Source of the DNA: Cordylochernes scorpioides
Lineage: Eukaryota > Arthropoda > Arachnida > Pseudoscorpiones > Chernetidae
Reading direction: 5' to 3'
NCBI GenBank assembly: GCA_030710605.1
Contig: CP092875.1
Coordinates: 66,464,311-66,528,310 of the forward strand
Length of the DNA stretch: 64,000 nucleotides
The notes under the pieces were generated by a model, which made no database searches, was not told the DNA's origin, and saw only the letters and a list, made by a program, of their open reading frames with translations. The position numbers were made by a program, and so were the translations under genes. Shown piece after piece: positions 53,711 to 64,000 of the stretch. The first letter of the stretch is position 1. Each line of letters begins with the position of its first letter.

Positions 53711-54690
53711 AATATATTTTACAACTTGAATATTTTATATTTTATAACTTAAATATATTTTATATTTTTAAAACTTAAATATGTTATACAGTATTTGATA
53801 TTTTTTAAAACTTAAATATGTTTTATTTTATAACTTGAATATTTCATATTTTATATATAACTTGAATATTTTATATTTTGTAACTTAAATTATTAATTTA
53901 AGCTCTCTAAAAATTGAATTAACTTCTTTTAATCGTTTAATTATATAAAAAAAAAAAAATTTCAGAAGGTTAATGCTCTCTCTCCGAAATTTCTCTTCAA
54001 TAGATGATTCTAAAGTTTCTCTGAAATTTTAAATATCATCAATTGCCAATATTTTAGAAATATATTTTCAATTAGATTATTATTTTATTTGACCAATATT
54101 TCTCGATGAACCAATCTTTTATCTTTTCCTAGAATTTTTGTTTTGAAACACACAGCAAGTCCCATGCTTCAGGTGAGCCATGGATGTTTTATAAGCTTAT
54201 TGGGAAAATAAAAAATATATATTTAAAACATCAAAGATACATTTAAACAAAAATATACAAAAGCAAAATAAAAACAATTTAATATATAAAATAGATGGTC
54301 AATAATTAGAGATGAACAATAAATTAAATTTGAATTAAAGAAATATATAAAAATATATCAAAACTTCAACAATGATGAATAGAGCCTCTCTGGGGATATA
54401 TAAATACATTAAATAAATGTGTTGTGTGTGACTATTTGAATAACATGTATCTAAGAGAATTTGAACGGTGTGTATACATCTGGTAAGTCAATTTTCCTAT
54501 ATCAATCCTAATCTCATCTTCAAATGAGCTCCAGCTTTCTAAAAATCAGCGAGAGTGTTTTTCATTGACCTTTTGATATACACTACGTGAAACTTAATTT
54601 GCAAACCTGAAATTAGTGGGAAAAAGTTGTGAAAACCTGAATATAGAGAATAGCAGTAAAGAACAATAAATGATCTTTATTAGAGCAGTT
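53711..54690. other. AT-rich spacer
   Basis: Contains an ATTTTATATTTTATAACTTA-like short repeat (53700-53890). No gene is visible. Confidence 0.5.
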
Positions 54691-54698
54691 CTATTCAC

Positions 54699-55430
54699 CT
54701 ATGCACTGAGAGACGTCCCCGTCCACTCAATATGTTGTGGGACCACCGCTATGTCAACATGTCTTGGTACTGACTCTATGGTGTCCTGAGGGATGGCTGC
54801 CCATATCCTGTCAACCATCAGCCACAGTTCATCTTCTGAACGCGGCTGTGGCAGTACACGTAAACAAATTTCAATTAGATACCAGACGTGTTCTATAGGT
54901 GAGAGATCAGAAGAGACTGGTGGCCATGGAAGCAACGAGGTTCCATACAGGACATGTTGGCTGATGCGTGCTGTGTGAGGTCGGGCGTTATCCTACTGGA
55001 AAATGGCATTTGGGTATCTCTTGTAGGAAGGGTAGCGTCACCGGCCGCAGTACGTCATCCAAGAATCGATGGGCCGTCATAGTAGCATCAATATGAATCA
55101 GAGGTGATCTGCTATCATAGGTGATGGCTCCCCAAACCATAATGCTACGTTGTCGTGAGGTGCGGAGATCCACAGATGCGACCGGATTGGACTTGTCTCC
55201 AAAACGGGACCAAACTCTTACTCGGTGACTGTCATTGCTAAAACAGAAGTGAGATTCATATGAGAACACTATCTTGCGCCATTCCGATGTTCATGTGGCT
55301 CTATCCCGACAAAGTTACAAACGGAGGAATCTGTCGAAGCTAGCAGGCCAACCAATATCTAGCCGGACATCTTCATAAGCTGGTACCCTAAAGACTTGCC
55401 TAACATCTGTTCCAGCGCCTTCATATTGTC
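54699..55430 (-). pseudogene. Tc1-like transposase remnant
   Basis: Minus strand: WRKIVFSYESHFCFSNDSHR, RVWSRFGD, then SIMVWGAITYDSRSPLIHID and DDVLRPVTLPFLQEIP, then (other frame) DNARPHTARISQHVL and SSDLSPIEHVWYLIEICLR. This is the DDE core of Tc1 transposases. The first catalytic Asp is changed (FSYES for FSDES), there is a frameshift near 54998-55010, and a stop just before DNARPH. The N-terminal DNA-binding part is mostly gone and no terminal repeats are found. Confidence 0.8.
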
Positions 55431-55682
55431 AGAAAAACAGAGTTTCCTGGTACTTCCTCTTAACTTGGCTATAAGGACCGATTAGGACAACAGCGGCGCC
55501 ACGTGGAATGGAACGTGCTGGCTCGTGCTGCGTGAAGAACAGTTTACGTCTCTAACTCTTGAGTCGACTCGGCGCATGTATATCATAACCCTATTTTATA
55601 TTTAACATATTTCATATAACTAATTAAATAAATATTTAAAGTAATTACTGAGACTAATTAATTATTTTTCATCGCAACAATT
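55428..55682 (+). repeat. Second copy of the 35544 repeat
   Basis: GTCAGAAAAACAGAGTTTCC, TGGTACTTCCTCTTAACTTG ... TTTCATATAACTAATTAAAT, ATTTAAAGTAATTACT. It directly follows the Tc1 remnant. Confidence 0.65.
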
Positions 55683-55689
55683 TATTAGA

Positions 55690-57185
55690 TTGGATGGAAG
55701 TCCGCGATCTCCACTCGACAAATCAGCATTGGCCAAATGTCGCTGCTGTAGAGCACTCATTACCGATGACTTTCTGTTCCTGATCTAAGTTACAGAATCT
55801 TGTTTTCTCTCCTTAGTTGCTGAAATGACCTGGCTGCTATTGATCCAACCTTCGCCATCTTTGCAGGCTGGACTCCTGGTCTCTCCTTTTTTTGAACTCT
55901 AGGCGTCAGCCAATTTGAAAAGTTGATTACCTTTCGGATATGGTCGGTTTAATTAGTATTTATTTCATATTTTGATATGCAATTTTTATTTTGTGCAGCG
56001 ATTGTTTATAATATAAATTTAAAATTATATTGCAATTTTTTGTTATTTTTCATTGATACCCCGATCACCAAGTATTCTTTCCTATTTAAAATCATACCAT
56101 CCTCTGCCTCATTTTCATCACTATCTTCCAATACCTGAAAGAGTTAGTAGGTTGGAATTTCGCTGTTCTCCCTTAAGCAAAAAACGTACAACTCGTGTCC
56201 CGCGTGGCCGCACGGGTAAGAGAGCGATTATATAAACATTTTATTTAAATAAACTCTAATAATACTTATATAGGGGAAACTAGATGAAGTTCTAGATCCT
56301 TTTTTAGAACAAGAAGTTGGTTAGAATTTTTTAGAACTTTCTCGTCTTTCTTTCTCTACAAAAGTTCTAGGATTCTTAATTAAAGAATATTTTTTCTTAC
56401 TCAGAAAGTAGGATACCTGTAGAAGAAAGATGAATTTTGAAGGCTTGTACGATTGAATATGTTGTATTAAAAAGAAAGGAATATAATATCATTCTAAATT
56501 AACATCGATTGTTTCTTTTAAACCTTTAGTCAAAGAAGTCTTTAATCAGTTCTCTCTATACCTAAAAGATAGAAAATAGGAAAAATAGTATAAAATCAAC
56601 ATAGAGATAGCTTAGAAAATACACACATGCGCAAGTATTTATAAACAAAATTATATTATTGATTAAAATATATTAAAAATGATAACTCAAATTTTGTTCA
56701 AATATATGAAATCCCAATCTTCACGTAAATATTGGCATAAAAATCCATCATATATATTTATAAATAAGTAACGAAATAAAAATGCTTTTGAATATTTACA
56801 AGTTACTATCGCAATATGTAATATATATGCAAATTGTTTTTAATAATATTCTAATTTCACAGCGAAACTTCAGAAATGAAATTTCTATTCAATTTTTGGT
56901 ATGTTTACAAAAATTGTTTATATGTCAATTTTTTACATATATATTAGAATTAATGATATTTATCATCAAATATTTGTATAGGGATAATGAAAATATAGCG
57001 ATTGCAGCTGGGATTCAAATTTGAATAAATGGCTTTTATAGAAAGATAAACTTGATTATGTTTTATATGAATATTGATGTGTGTGTTTTAAAATAGATTT
57101 TGATGTATCTCATGACCCTTTTAAAACGTTATTATTAGAAATGTAAAATCACATGTGATATGTGATATGTTTAACTAATGAAGAG
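55690..57185. other. AT-rich spacer
   Basis: No coding frame supported. 56185-56225 holds a small GC patch (GTGTCCCGCGTGGCCGCACG). Confidence 0.4.
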
Positions 57186-57192
57186 ATAGATA

Positions 57193-57320
57193 CAGTTGAA
57201 CCTGTCTATAGCGCCCGATTTTAAATACGTAGTACGATGCGATTTACATTAAAAGTGACCTGTCTATAGCACCCTATTTTGGTGAGTTCTTAGAGGGGGC
57301 GCATTAGACAGGTTTAACTG
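57193..57320. mobile_element. pogo-like MITE (128 bp)
   Basis: Ends CAGTTGAACCTGTCTATAGC and GACAGGTTTAACTG with TA on both sides. It is a shorter relative of 46235-46399. Confidence 0.8.
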
Positions 57321-57779
57321 TATATATAAAAATCAAGTGTAATTCCATCTGTATCTTAAGTAAAATATATATATAAGAATATACAGAAATAAATAATGAT
57401 TTGGGGGTGAGAAGACCGACCACACCTACTTGTGGTCCCTCCTGGATCCTTGGAATTTTTGACCAAATTCTGGTCCGTTTCCAAGGTGATTAACGTGGCA
57501 ACGGCGCCCCTTTTCTAATGAAGAGCAAAAATATAATGATTTCGTGTGTTGCCCTTGGTCCTTTGCGATACACGGCTATTTTCCGTGGATCACCAACCTT
57601 TGCGCCGTTTCTTTACCTCTACAGCTCTACCCTGCAGACAGTCCAGAGCCTCTGAGAACCACTACTATTGTGGAACCCATTTCTTTCTTCCAGTATCTCT
57701 CAACCTTACTACTGTTGGGGGGACACGAGAGACTTACAGCCGCTACTGTGATGTTGGAGGGAAAATTACAGCAGCAACA

Positions 57780-58212
57780 GGCAACAAGAGAGATAGATGT
57801 TACTCGCCCAAATGGCTTGAGCGCCGCGGTGGTCTCTACGCAGAAGGGCAGCTTGCCGATAGTGGTTTTCTCCACTCTTTTGCGGAAGGGGAAGGTCCTC
57901 AGGAGGGTGCCTTCAATCTCAAGGCTCTCGTCAAATAGTTGCTCAGCCTGTTCTTTTGTGGCGATTCATATTAGGACGTGGCCATTCATCCTGGCCAGCT
58001 GAAGGATGTTTTCACCCCCGATCAGTTAGTCCAGCGCTTGCAGGTACTGGAGAATGGAGAAGTCGAGGAAGTACTCCACGTACGAGTATACGTACATGGT
58101 GAAGCCTACGAGGGAAAGACTCCGCCACCGATGGACCGCTATTGTTATTTTTCACAAAGTGGGCAGGTCGATGAAGTAGCTGGCGTTACCCAACTCAAGA
58201 CCAAGATGGTAC
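57780..58212 (-). pseudogene. LINE ORF1-like remnant
   Basis: Minus strand, in pieces separated by stops: SYVEYFLDFSILQYLQALD, LIGGENILQLARMNGHVLI, then KEQAEQLFDESLEIEGTLLR, TFPFRKRVEKTTIGKLPFCV, ETTAALKPFGRVTSISL. The RMNGH...TLLRTFPFRKR...GKLPF pattern resembles the RNA-binding ORF1 of L1/TX1-like LINEs. The longer plus-strand ORFs here are shadows. At least two in-frame stops are present. Confidence 0.5.
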
Positions 58213-58757
58213 TTGAAAGAGAGAGAGAGTGTGTGTATCCTAATCATTATAATATTTGAACACATTTGTATCATGATTAAATTTAATTTGTGTAAATTCT
58301 ATAAGGAAATTCAAGTAGGTTTTATTCAAACTAATGAAAGTAAATTACGAATTATTATATAGTAGTGGAAATTCTCCAAAGTTTGTTCAACCCCTCAACA
58401 AATCGATCACACAATTCTATTATTAAATCGCATTATCTATTATTGTTCTAGACACACACGAGAGGTTGACCTGGTTCACACACAAAGTTATAGAATTGTT
58501 ATCTATCCGTTAATTATTGGGTCTGGTTATTATTAGAGTTCTCATTGAGATAATAAACTGCTACAATTATCGTGAAGATGTTTATTTTGTGATTAAATGG
58601 TTTCAATGTTGATTAAATTGTTAAATTTTATTCTATTTAAAAAGATAAAGCACGTAAAAATTATAATTTAAAATGTCTATTTATAATATTAAAGGCTGCA
58701 TTACCATTCAAAATAGCCGATAAAACTAAGTATAATTTATTGACCATCTCTGAAAAC

Positions 58758-59213
58758 TAGAAGACTCTGGGCGGTGACAGAGCCACAACACCAGCTTTGA
58801 CAAATTGAGAAGCTCCTTCCTGGAAACTCTGGTTTCGGGGGCTAATAACTTTGTCATTCAAGGCACGCTTTGATTTCATAAGCTACACAAGGAACGAGAG
58901 CTATAAGCAAGAAACAGAGTCTCCAGTTGGACGCCACTTGTCCAGGTTGGGCTCGGTGGGGTGGAGGACCCGCTCATCGCCTGGACGAGGACCCTCGTGC
59001 GCAGGGGATGCCTTCCTTCGTCCTCCACTGCTTAATCTCTGTAAATATTCTAACTCTTCTGCATATATATATTTTTATTATTTTTCCTTCTTAAAATCTC
59101 TTTGATTTTGTAAAATTGTCGAGATGACAATAAATTTGTTTTAATTGTCAAATTGTCCAGTTGGACGCTTCTCAATTTATCAAAAATTGGTGTTGTGGCT
59201 TTGTCACCTACCC
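58758..59213. mobile_element. Inverted-repeat element (MITE) split by a LINE
   Basis: GTGACAGAGCCACAACACCA, GCTTTGACAAATTGAGAAGC at the left is mirrored by GCTTCTCAATTTATCAAAAA, TTGGTGTTGTGGCTTTGTCA at the right. The interior is short and non-coding, apart from the nested LINE. Confidence 0.75.
58935..59155 (+). mobile_element. 5'-truncated LINE insertion (221 bp) with target duplication
   Basis: TCCAGTTGGACGC at 58922-58934 and 59156-59168 is a 13-bp target duplication. The insert encodes the last residues of the LINE at 44169-45083 (CCAGGTTGGGCTCGGTGGGG...) and ends TTTTAATTGTCAAATTG. Confidence 0.88.
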
Positions 59214-59489
59214 AAGTCCGCTAGATTGCGCAGACAGTCAATAGATGGCGCTTAGTTTCAGTATCTATTTTGACGAGAGAGGCGACCTTTATTTTATAGA
59301 TCAATATCCTCACGGAAAATTGCAATCAATATTTCATCAATTCCAAGCTTTGGGAGAAGCTTGTCTTTTTATTGGTGGTATAGACGTAGGTTTTCGAGCA
59401 CGGCCTTCTTTAACTGGCTGTAGAGATATGTATCAGGAATCGTCCAACAGCCTACTGTATTTATATTACGTTATATAAGAACTTGGAAT

Positions 59490-61480
59490 CAATAAGGCCT
59501 ATATAAAATACCATAAATTGCTGCCCTGGGCCCCCCATCGAGTTTATATGCCTTTTTTTGCCAAGAGCCAAGTGCTACAGCTTTAGGGCATCCATCAAAG
59601 AAGCCCATGTCAATGGAGAGATTTGGAAGATCTAGCATTCTCATAATGTTTTCATGAGGAATGTAAATGAGTCAGATCTTACAGTCCTGGCACTAATATA
59701 TGATTTTTTCGAATCATATACTAAAGACCAGAATTTGCATATTTGGTGTCGCTATTTGGTTTCCATGCAGCCTATGCCAAAGTGCCATATGCTGCAGTCC
59801 AAGCGTCTCCTTCATAAACGGCATATACGCAAAGAGTCAGATACTGCATTCTAGCACAACCTTTGAGATTCGTCTATGTCAGATGCCAGATGTTGAAACT
59901 TGAGCGCCTTCTTCAGATTTCAATAGAGCCTATGCCTATAGGCAGGTTTTACACCCCTGCCGCTACCAAGATGCTTCGACACATCCTATTCCAAAGGCTA
60001 GATGCTGAAACTTTCAGGCCTTCATAATTATTCCATGTAGTCATGCCAGTGGCCAGATTTTGCAATCAGAGCATTTTCATAAGGTTTCTTTGCGGCTTTT
60101 GGCAAAGGACAGAAGTAGCGGCTCTGTCTCCACCATCATGTTTCCCAGAAGCCTTTGCCAAGGAACAGATCTTGTAACCCTTGCAGTTCCATCGTCCTAT
60201 GCTAAGAGCCAGATGTTGCAGCCCTCGCGCAGCTTCCTAATCACATTTCAAGTCGATATAGTCTTCATACTTCGCGGTCATATTTTCCAATGGAATTCCT
60301 ATATATAAAATTGTCCTTTTCTTAGTGTTCATTGGAATTACTTTTGTTGAAGAACCTCGTGGTTTGAAAGCTTGTGTTTTATTGCTATAATAAAAATCAA
60401 TATTTTTCTATTCTTTTTTGAAATTTTCATTATATAAATATCTGTTTAGAGGTGAGGATAGCTAGCTCAGATTCTCACCATATCAAAATTTTGAAGAGCA
60501 AGATTTAGAAATAATACTATTCGATTCATTCTGACTTGAGATTGTTATCTGAAATTTGATTCAATAGGCCATATAAAACTTCAACCCTTCACGTCGAAAA
60601 AACCACGAATTTATTATGGGAATAAGGCCTTGGTTTTCAGCACAGTTTCAAGCATAAAATCTCAACATATATATGGCGATATCAAATAGCACCATCTTAT
60701 AAATCTTCGAGATATTTTTCATAATGGAATTTATTCCGCAGCTTCTTTTGTCAGCAAAAAATAAAATGGCGGAATTTTTCCCAGAATGAGCATTTTCTAG
60801 TTGTTATCATTTTTTCCAAAAATGGTCAATCTCGAGCAATTTCGCACAATAAGGATATAGATCAGTTTGATGAAATGACTTTATAATATTGGCAAACATA
60901 TTCCAGCATTATTGTTAGATTAACATTGGAGAAATTGATCTTTGACTTAACTTCAATATGTTTGCTTCGGGTAGTTCCCCTAGTTACATTTATACAGTTC
61001 TGCTTAAGACAGAAACATTTAATTTTTGATGATATTATATCGGTAGCCATAGCTCCAATGGACTTGTCAGAAAATATATCTTCTTTACATCTAATACCAG
61101 ATAGTAATATTTATTTGTTTCCAAGATATGGCGTATAATAATTGCCAATTTCTTGCAAATACAATCCACAAGAGTTTCAATATTTCGACAGACGCTACTG
61201 GGAGTCGCGAATTTTCTTGTAAACATCAAAATTCAGCTTGATTCACTACAAAACAAGTAAAGATCAAATATAGGTTGAATCAATCCCATCAAAATAGTCT
61301 TCTACTAGAATATAGTTATTGTTGTTACTATGGATCTAAATATATAAATAATTTTTATTCTTTAAATTTTTTTTTTCCGTAACATAAAAACATGAAGTGT
61401 TTGATAATTTGAAATGCAATCGTAATTAAGATTCTAAACTTGAATTAATTTGTATTCTATAGCCTCATTGTTCTTTGAAT
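59490..61480. repeat. Dispersed long repeat, copy C (shorter)
   Basis: Colinear with the first part of copies A and B: CCAGATGTTG words; GATTCAATAGGCCATA; TATATGGCGATATCAAATAG; ATCGGTAGCCATAGCTCCAA; GATCAAATATAGGTTGAATC. It fades out near 61480. No gene. Confidence 0.65.
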
Positions 61481-61666
61481 ATATTTTAACATTGTATAAT
61501 TAATTCGAAATATTTCATGATATCAAATTATATGAAGATATTTCGGCCAGTAAATCTTTTTAATTTGAAGAACTATGAATGCCGGCCAGGCAACTTCTAT
61601 ATTTACGATAAATTATATTGAATTATTTGAAATGATCATACAAAATTTTGAAATAACTCCAAATAC

Positions 61667-62674
61667 AAGGTGGGATCAATAAATAAGGTGAATTTCAATT
61701 TATAAAAAAAAAAAAAATAAGAAGGATATTAAAAATTAGGACTTGATTTATTCAAAATAATCACCTTGGCTTTCTATACATCGTCTCCATCGTTCTGGCA
61801 ACTTGTAAATACCCTCTTTATAGGCACTCTTAGGAAGCGTGTGAAAAAAATCTTGCACCACTTTCTGGACATCTTCATCCGAGTCAAATCGCTTTCCCTT
61901 TAACTCCTTCTTTAGTAGTCCAAAAGGAAATAGTCAGAGGGGGCTAGGTCTGAACTATATACAGGATGTTCTAAAACTTCAAAACCTAATTTAATTATTG
62001 TACATTATCATGAAGGAAGAGAACACCTTTACTAAGCTTCCCTCTTCTTTTGTTTCTTATACCGGGCTTCAGCTTATTTACAAGAATGTCACAATAAAGG
62101 TCGCTGTTCATACGTTGCCTTGAGGATAAAAAATCAAGACAGATTGGTCCATCAACATCCCAAAAAATTGTTAGCAAAACTTTACCGGCCGAACGTTGAG
62201 ACCTGATTTTTTTTTTTGGTCTTGGAGAGTCGCCTCGTTTCCATTCCATAGATGCACGTTTTGTCGAAGAATCATAATGATAACACCAACTCTCATCTGC
62301 AGTTACAATTTGGTCAAGGAAATGGTCACCTTATACCGCTTTAACAGAGCCTTTGAAACCCGAATACAGTTAAGTTTTTGGTCCAAATTAAGGAAATGTG
62401 GAATCCATCTGCAGCATATTTTTCTGAATTGCAATTGTTCTTTAATAATGGTGTGCACAGTTCCATAGCTTATATTCAAATTGTCGGCTATGGTAAAAAT
62501 GGATATTTTTCTATCCTCCAAAATTAAGTTTTCAACAGCATTTATCGTGCTTGGCGTCGCTGTAACACTTGGTCGTCCAGGTCGCTCAATATCGGTACAT
62601 GTAATTCGTCCATTTTTGAACTCGTTAACCCATTTATAAATGTTTTTTTTGAGACAAACAAGACTCACCATATA
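61667..62674 (-). pseudogene. mariner-like transposase cut by an LTR insertion
   Basis: Minus strand. The N-terminal part 62303-62671 has KKNIYKWVNEFKNGRITCTD, RPGRPSVTATPSTI and ISYGTVHTIIKEQLQFRKIC. The middle part 61995-62249 has SAGKVLLTIFWDVDGP and GVLFLHDN. The third Asp lies in SSDLAPSDYF further left, followed by the usual C-terminus (WRRCIESQGDYF). Frameshifts separate the parts. The left terminal repeat is near 61667 (AAGGTGGGATCAATAAATAA). The 5' end is lost at 62674, where the LTR begins. Confidence 0.8.
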
Positions 62675-63459
62675 TGTGATATCTTGGGACCTCTGGGACC
62701 AGTTTTACCTGATGCTAGACGAACCTCGATGTCAACTCTACCGTGCAGTCGTGGTGGAAGGCGACACAGCTGGGCCAAAGGTGGAATAAACAAACAGAGA
62801 TTCCACTAAGAAGCGTCTGACGTCAAGAAGGAATGGGATGAGCGGAGGGAGAGATCTTTAGAGCAAGTGTTACCTTGGTGGAATCCAAGCGCAGACTGCC
62901 TAACCTAGGTTCTCGATTTAACACCAAGACCTTTCTTCTTTCTAATTGGTAGGAAGATGTCACGTGGCCGTTTTCTATTGGCTGACCTACTTAGGTATTG
63001 TTTCCTAATTGGTAGGAATATGTCACGTGGCCGTTTGCTATTGGTTGACCTACTTAGGTGTTACCTTCTAATTGGTCTTTGCTGATTTCTTTGTCGGAAG
63101 ATATAACCGGCCTTGCCCAGGAAATACTGGCCGTTAAACTCAACTTTTATGATTTCCGCGATCATAAAATTAGCTGTAATTTTATTAATAGTTGTTCTAA
63201 CTTTAAGCCTCTTTGCTAGGCCTTACTTCTACTCTCACCTAAGCCTGATTATTTTTAACCTTAATTTTCTCCTGTTAGTCTCCATTCCTTCTATCTGTAC
63301 AGTTGCTATACTTTATTAGATTCTTACGCGGTACAGATTGATGTTAGTTGAGGCTTTCTATTTGCAGTACATAAGAAGTTATATACAGTCATGGGGTGGA
63401 ACATGTGGTAGTAGATATCTAGACTATTTACAACAATTCCATGGTCTTAAATCATCACA
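62675..63459 (-). repeat. 3' LTR of a third related gypsy element
   Basis: Starts (plus sense) TGTGATATC after TATA (62671-62674) and ends ATCATCACA before GATGGCCCCGG. It is homologous in reverse to the 829-bp LTR: TTCTCGATTTAACACCA and TATTGG(C/T)TGACCTACTTA. It contains a 63-bp tandem duplication (62942, 63005), each copy with two CCAAT boxes and CACGTG. Confidence 0.8.
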
Positions 63460-64000
63460 GATGGCCCCGGATGTGAGAGGGTTCATATGGAGGGATTTAA
63501 GAGAGCGGAATAGGAAGACTGTTATTAAGGAAGTAATTTTTAAAAATTAATTGAAATGAGTTGGTATATAACATGGGGTTGATTTCTGTATATCCATAAG
63601 AGATAATAAAGCATAAACAACTAATACTAAACATACAAGTAAAAATAAAAATATGAATAAAATATTTAATAGAGAACATATAATGATTATAGGTGAAACT
63701 AAAAACGATTGGATGGGAAAATCATGATCTCTTCGTGATGGGCGTTAGAAAGGGTTGAGGGGTTAGTTATTACTTTGTTGAGGCAATGTCACTTTGACTC
63801 AAGTCCCAAACCATTTAATGTGCACGGCGCGGAAAACCTAGGCCATGTTTCACATGTAAATTTAAGGACCGAATAAAGTTACAGTACCACAATCGAAAAG
63901 TAAGATAAGGGTGATTGTTATGGGTTTTAGTAATTAGTCGTTAAGATGTACGCATGCAGGATAAATGAGGGCGAAGATCAGTGACCAGAAATCAAAGTTT
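63460..64000 (-). mobile_element. Interior 3' end of the third element (runs off right edge)
   Basis: GATGGCCCCGGATGTGAGAG corresponds to GATGGGCCCCGTGAGTGAAA at 25209. Homology with the 3' non-coding part of the autonomous element continues to about 63900. The coding region would lie to the right, outside the window. Confidence 0.75.

Noticed and set aside
57544-58002. 152-codon and 130-codon plus-strand ORFs
   Set aside because: The minus strand carries recognisable LINE ORF1-like text. The plus ORFs have no domain and are better explained as shadows.
1-64000. CRISPR array or prokaryotic operon
   Set aside because: The tandem arrays have no repeat-spacer pattern, and the genes have introns and poly(A) signals.

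Overview
This window is eukaryotic nuclear DNA: AT-rich, with split genes, GT/AG introns and dense transposable elements. The one host gene is a five-LIM protein of the FHL type. Its exons match the arthropod protein Limpet (Lmpt) domain by domain, so I read the organism as an arthropod. A chelicerate or crustacean is possible, but the species cannot be fixed from this sequence.

Layout. Bases 1-462 are the 3' end of a Ty3/gypsy integrase. Bases 2422-15688 (+) hold the last five coding exons of the LIM gene. They sum to 891 nt in one frame (296 codons plus stop) with compatible intron phases; earlier exons lie off the left edge. The introns carry three minisatellites, several large foldback palindromes and TE fragments. 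Bases 16935-23338 and 24398-32353 are two complete, related gypsy-type LTR retrotransposons in opposite orientation, each with near-identical LTRs and a TATA target duplication. A third relative starts at 62675 and runs off the right edge. The second element is autonomous (gag, protease, RT, RNase H, DD35E integrase). The first is a non-autonomous relative whose long open ORF has lost RT, the integrase core and key protease and RNase H residues, and has gained a histidine-rich linker and hydrophobic C-terminal segments. In both, pol is +1 relative to gag and the overlap contains TTT_CGN, the type of +1 shift site known from influenza PA-X and amalgaviruses.

The right half (33-64 kb) shows no host gene. 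It is a mosaic of a coding-poor dispersed unit present three times (33.3-38.3, 49.3-53.7 and 59.5-61.5 kb). Nested in and between these copies are mariner and Tc1 elements, pogo-like MITEs, two copies of a tRNA-headed SINE, LINE fragments and a tRNA-like sequence inside a foldback element. A family of short repeats also carries hammerhead ribozymes: one copy (39115-39156, minus strand) has a complete consensus core, and two relics lie at 6428 and 47058.

The strongest candidates for something undescribed are the hammerhead-bearing repeat family, the chimeric non-autonomous LTR element with its shared +1 frameshift motif, and the ORF that crosses from the LTR into the autonomous element.
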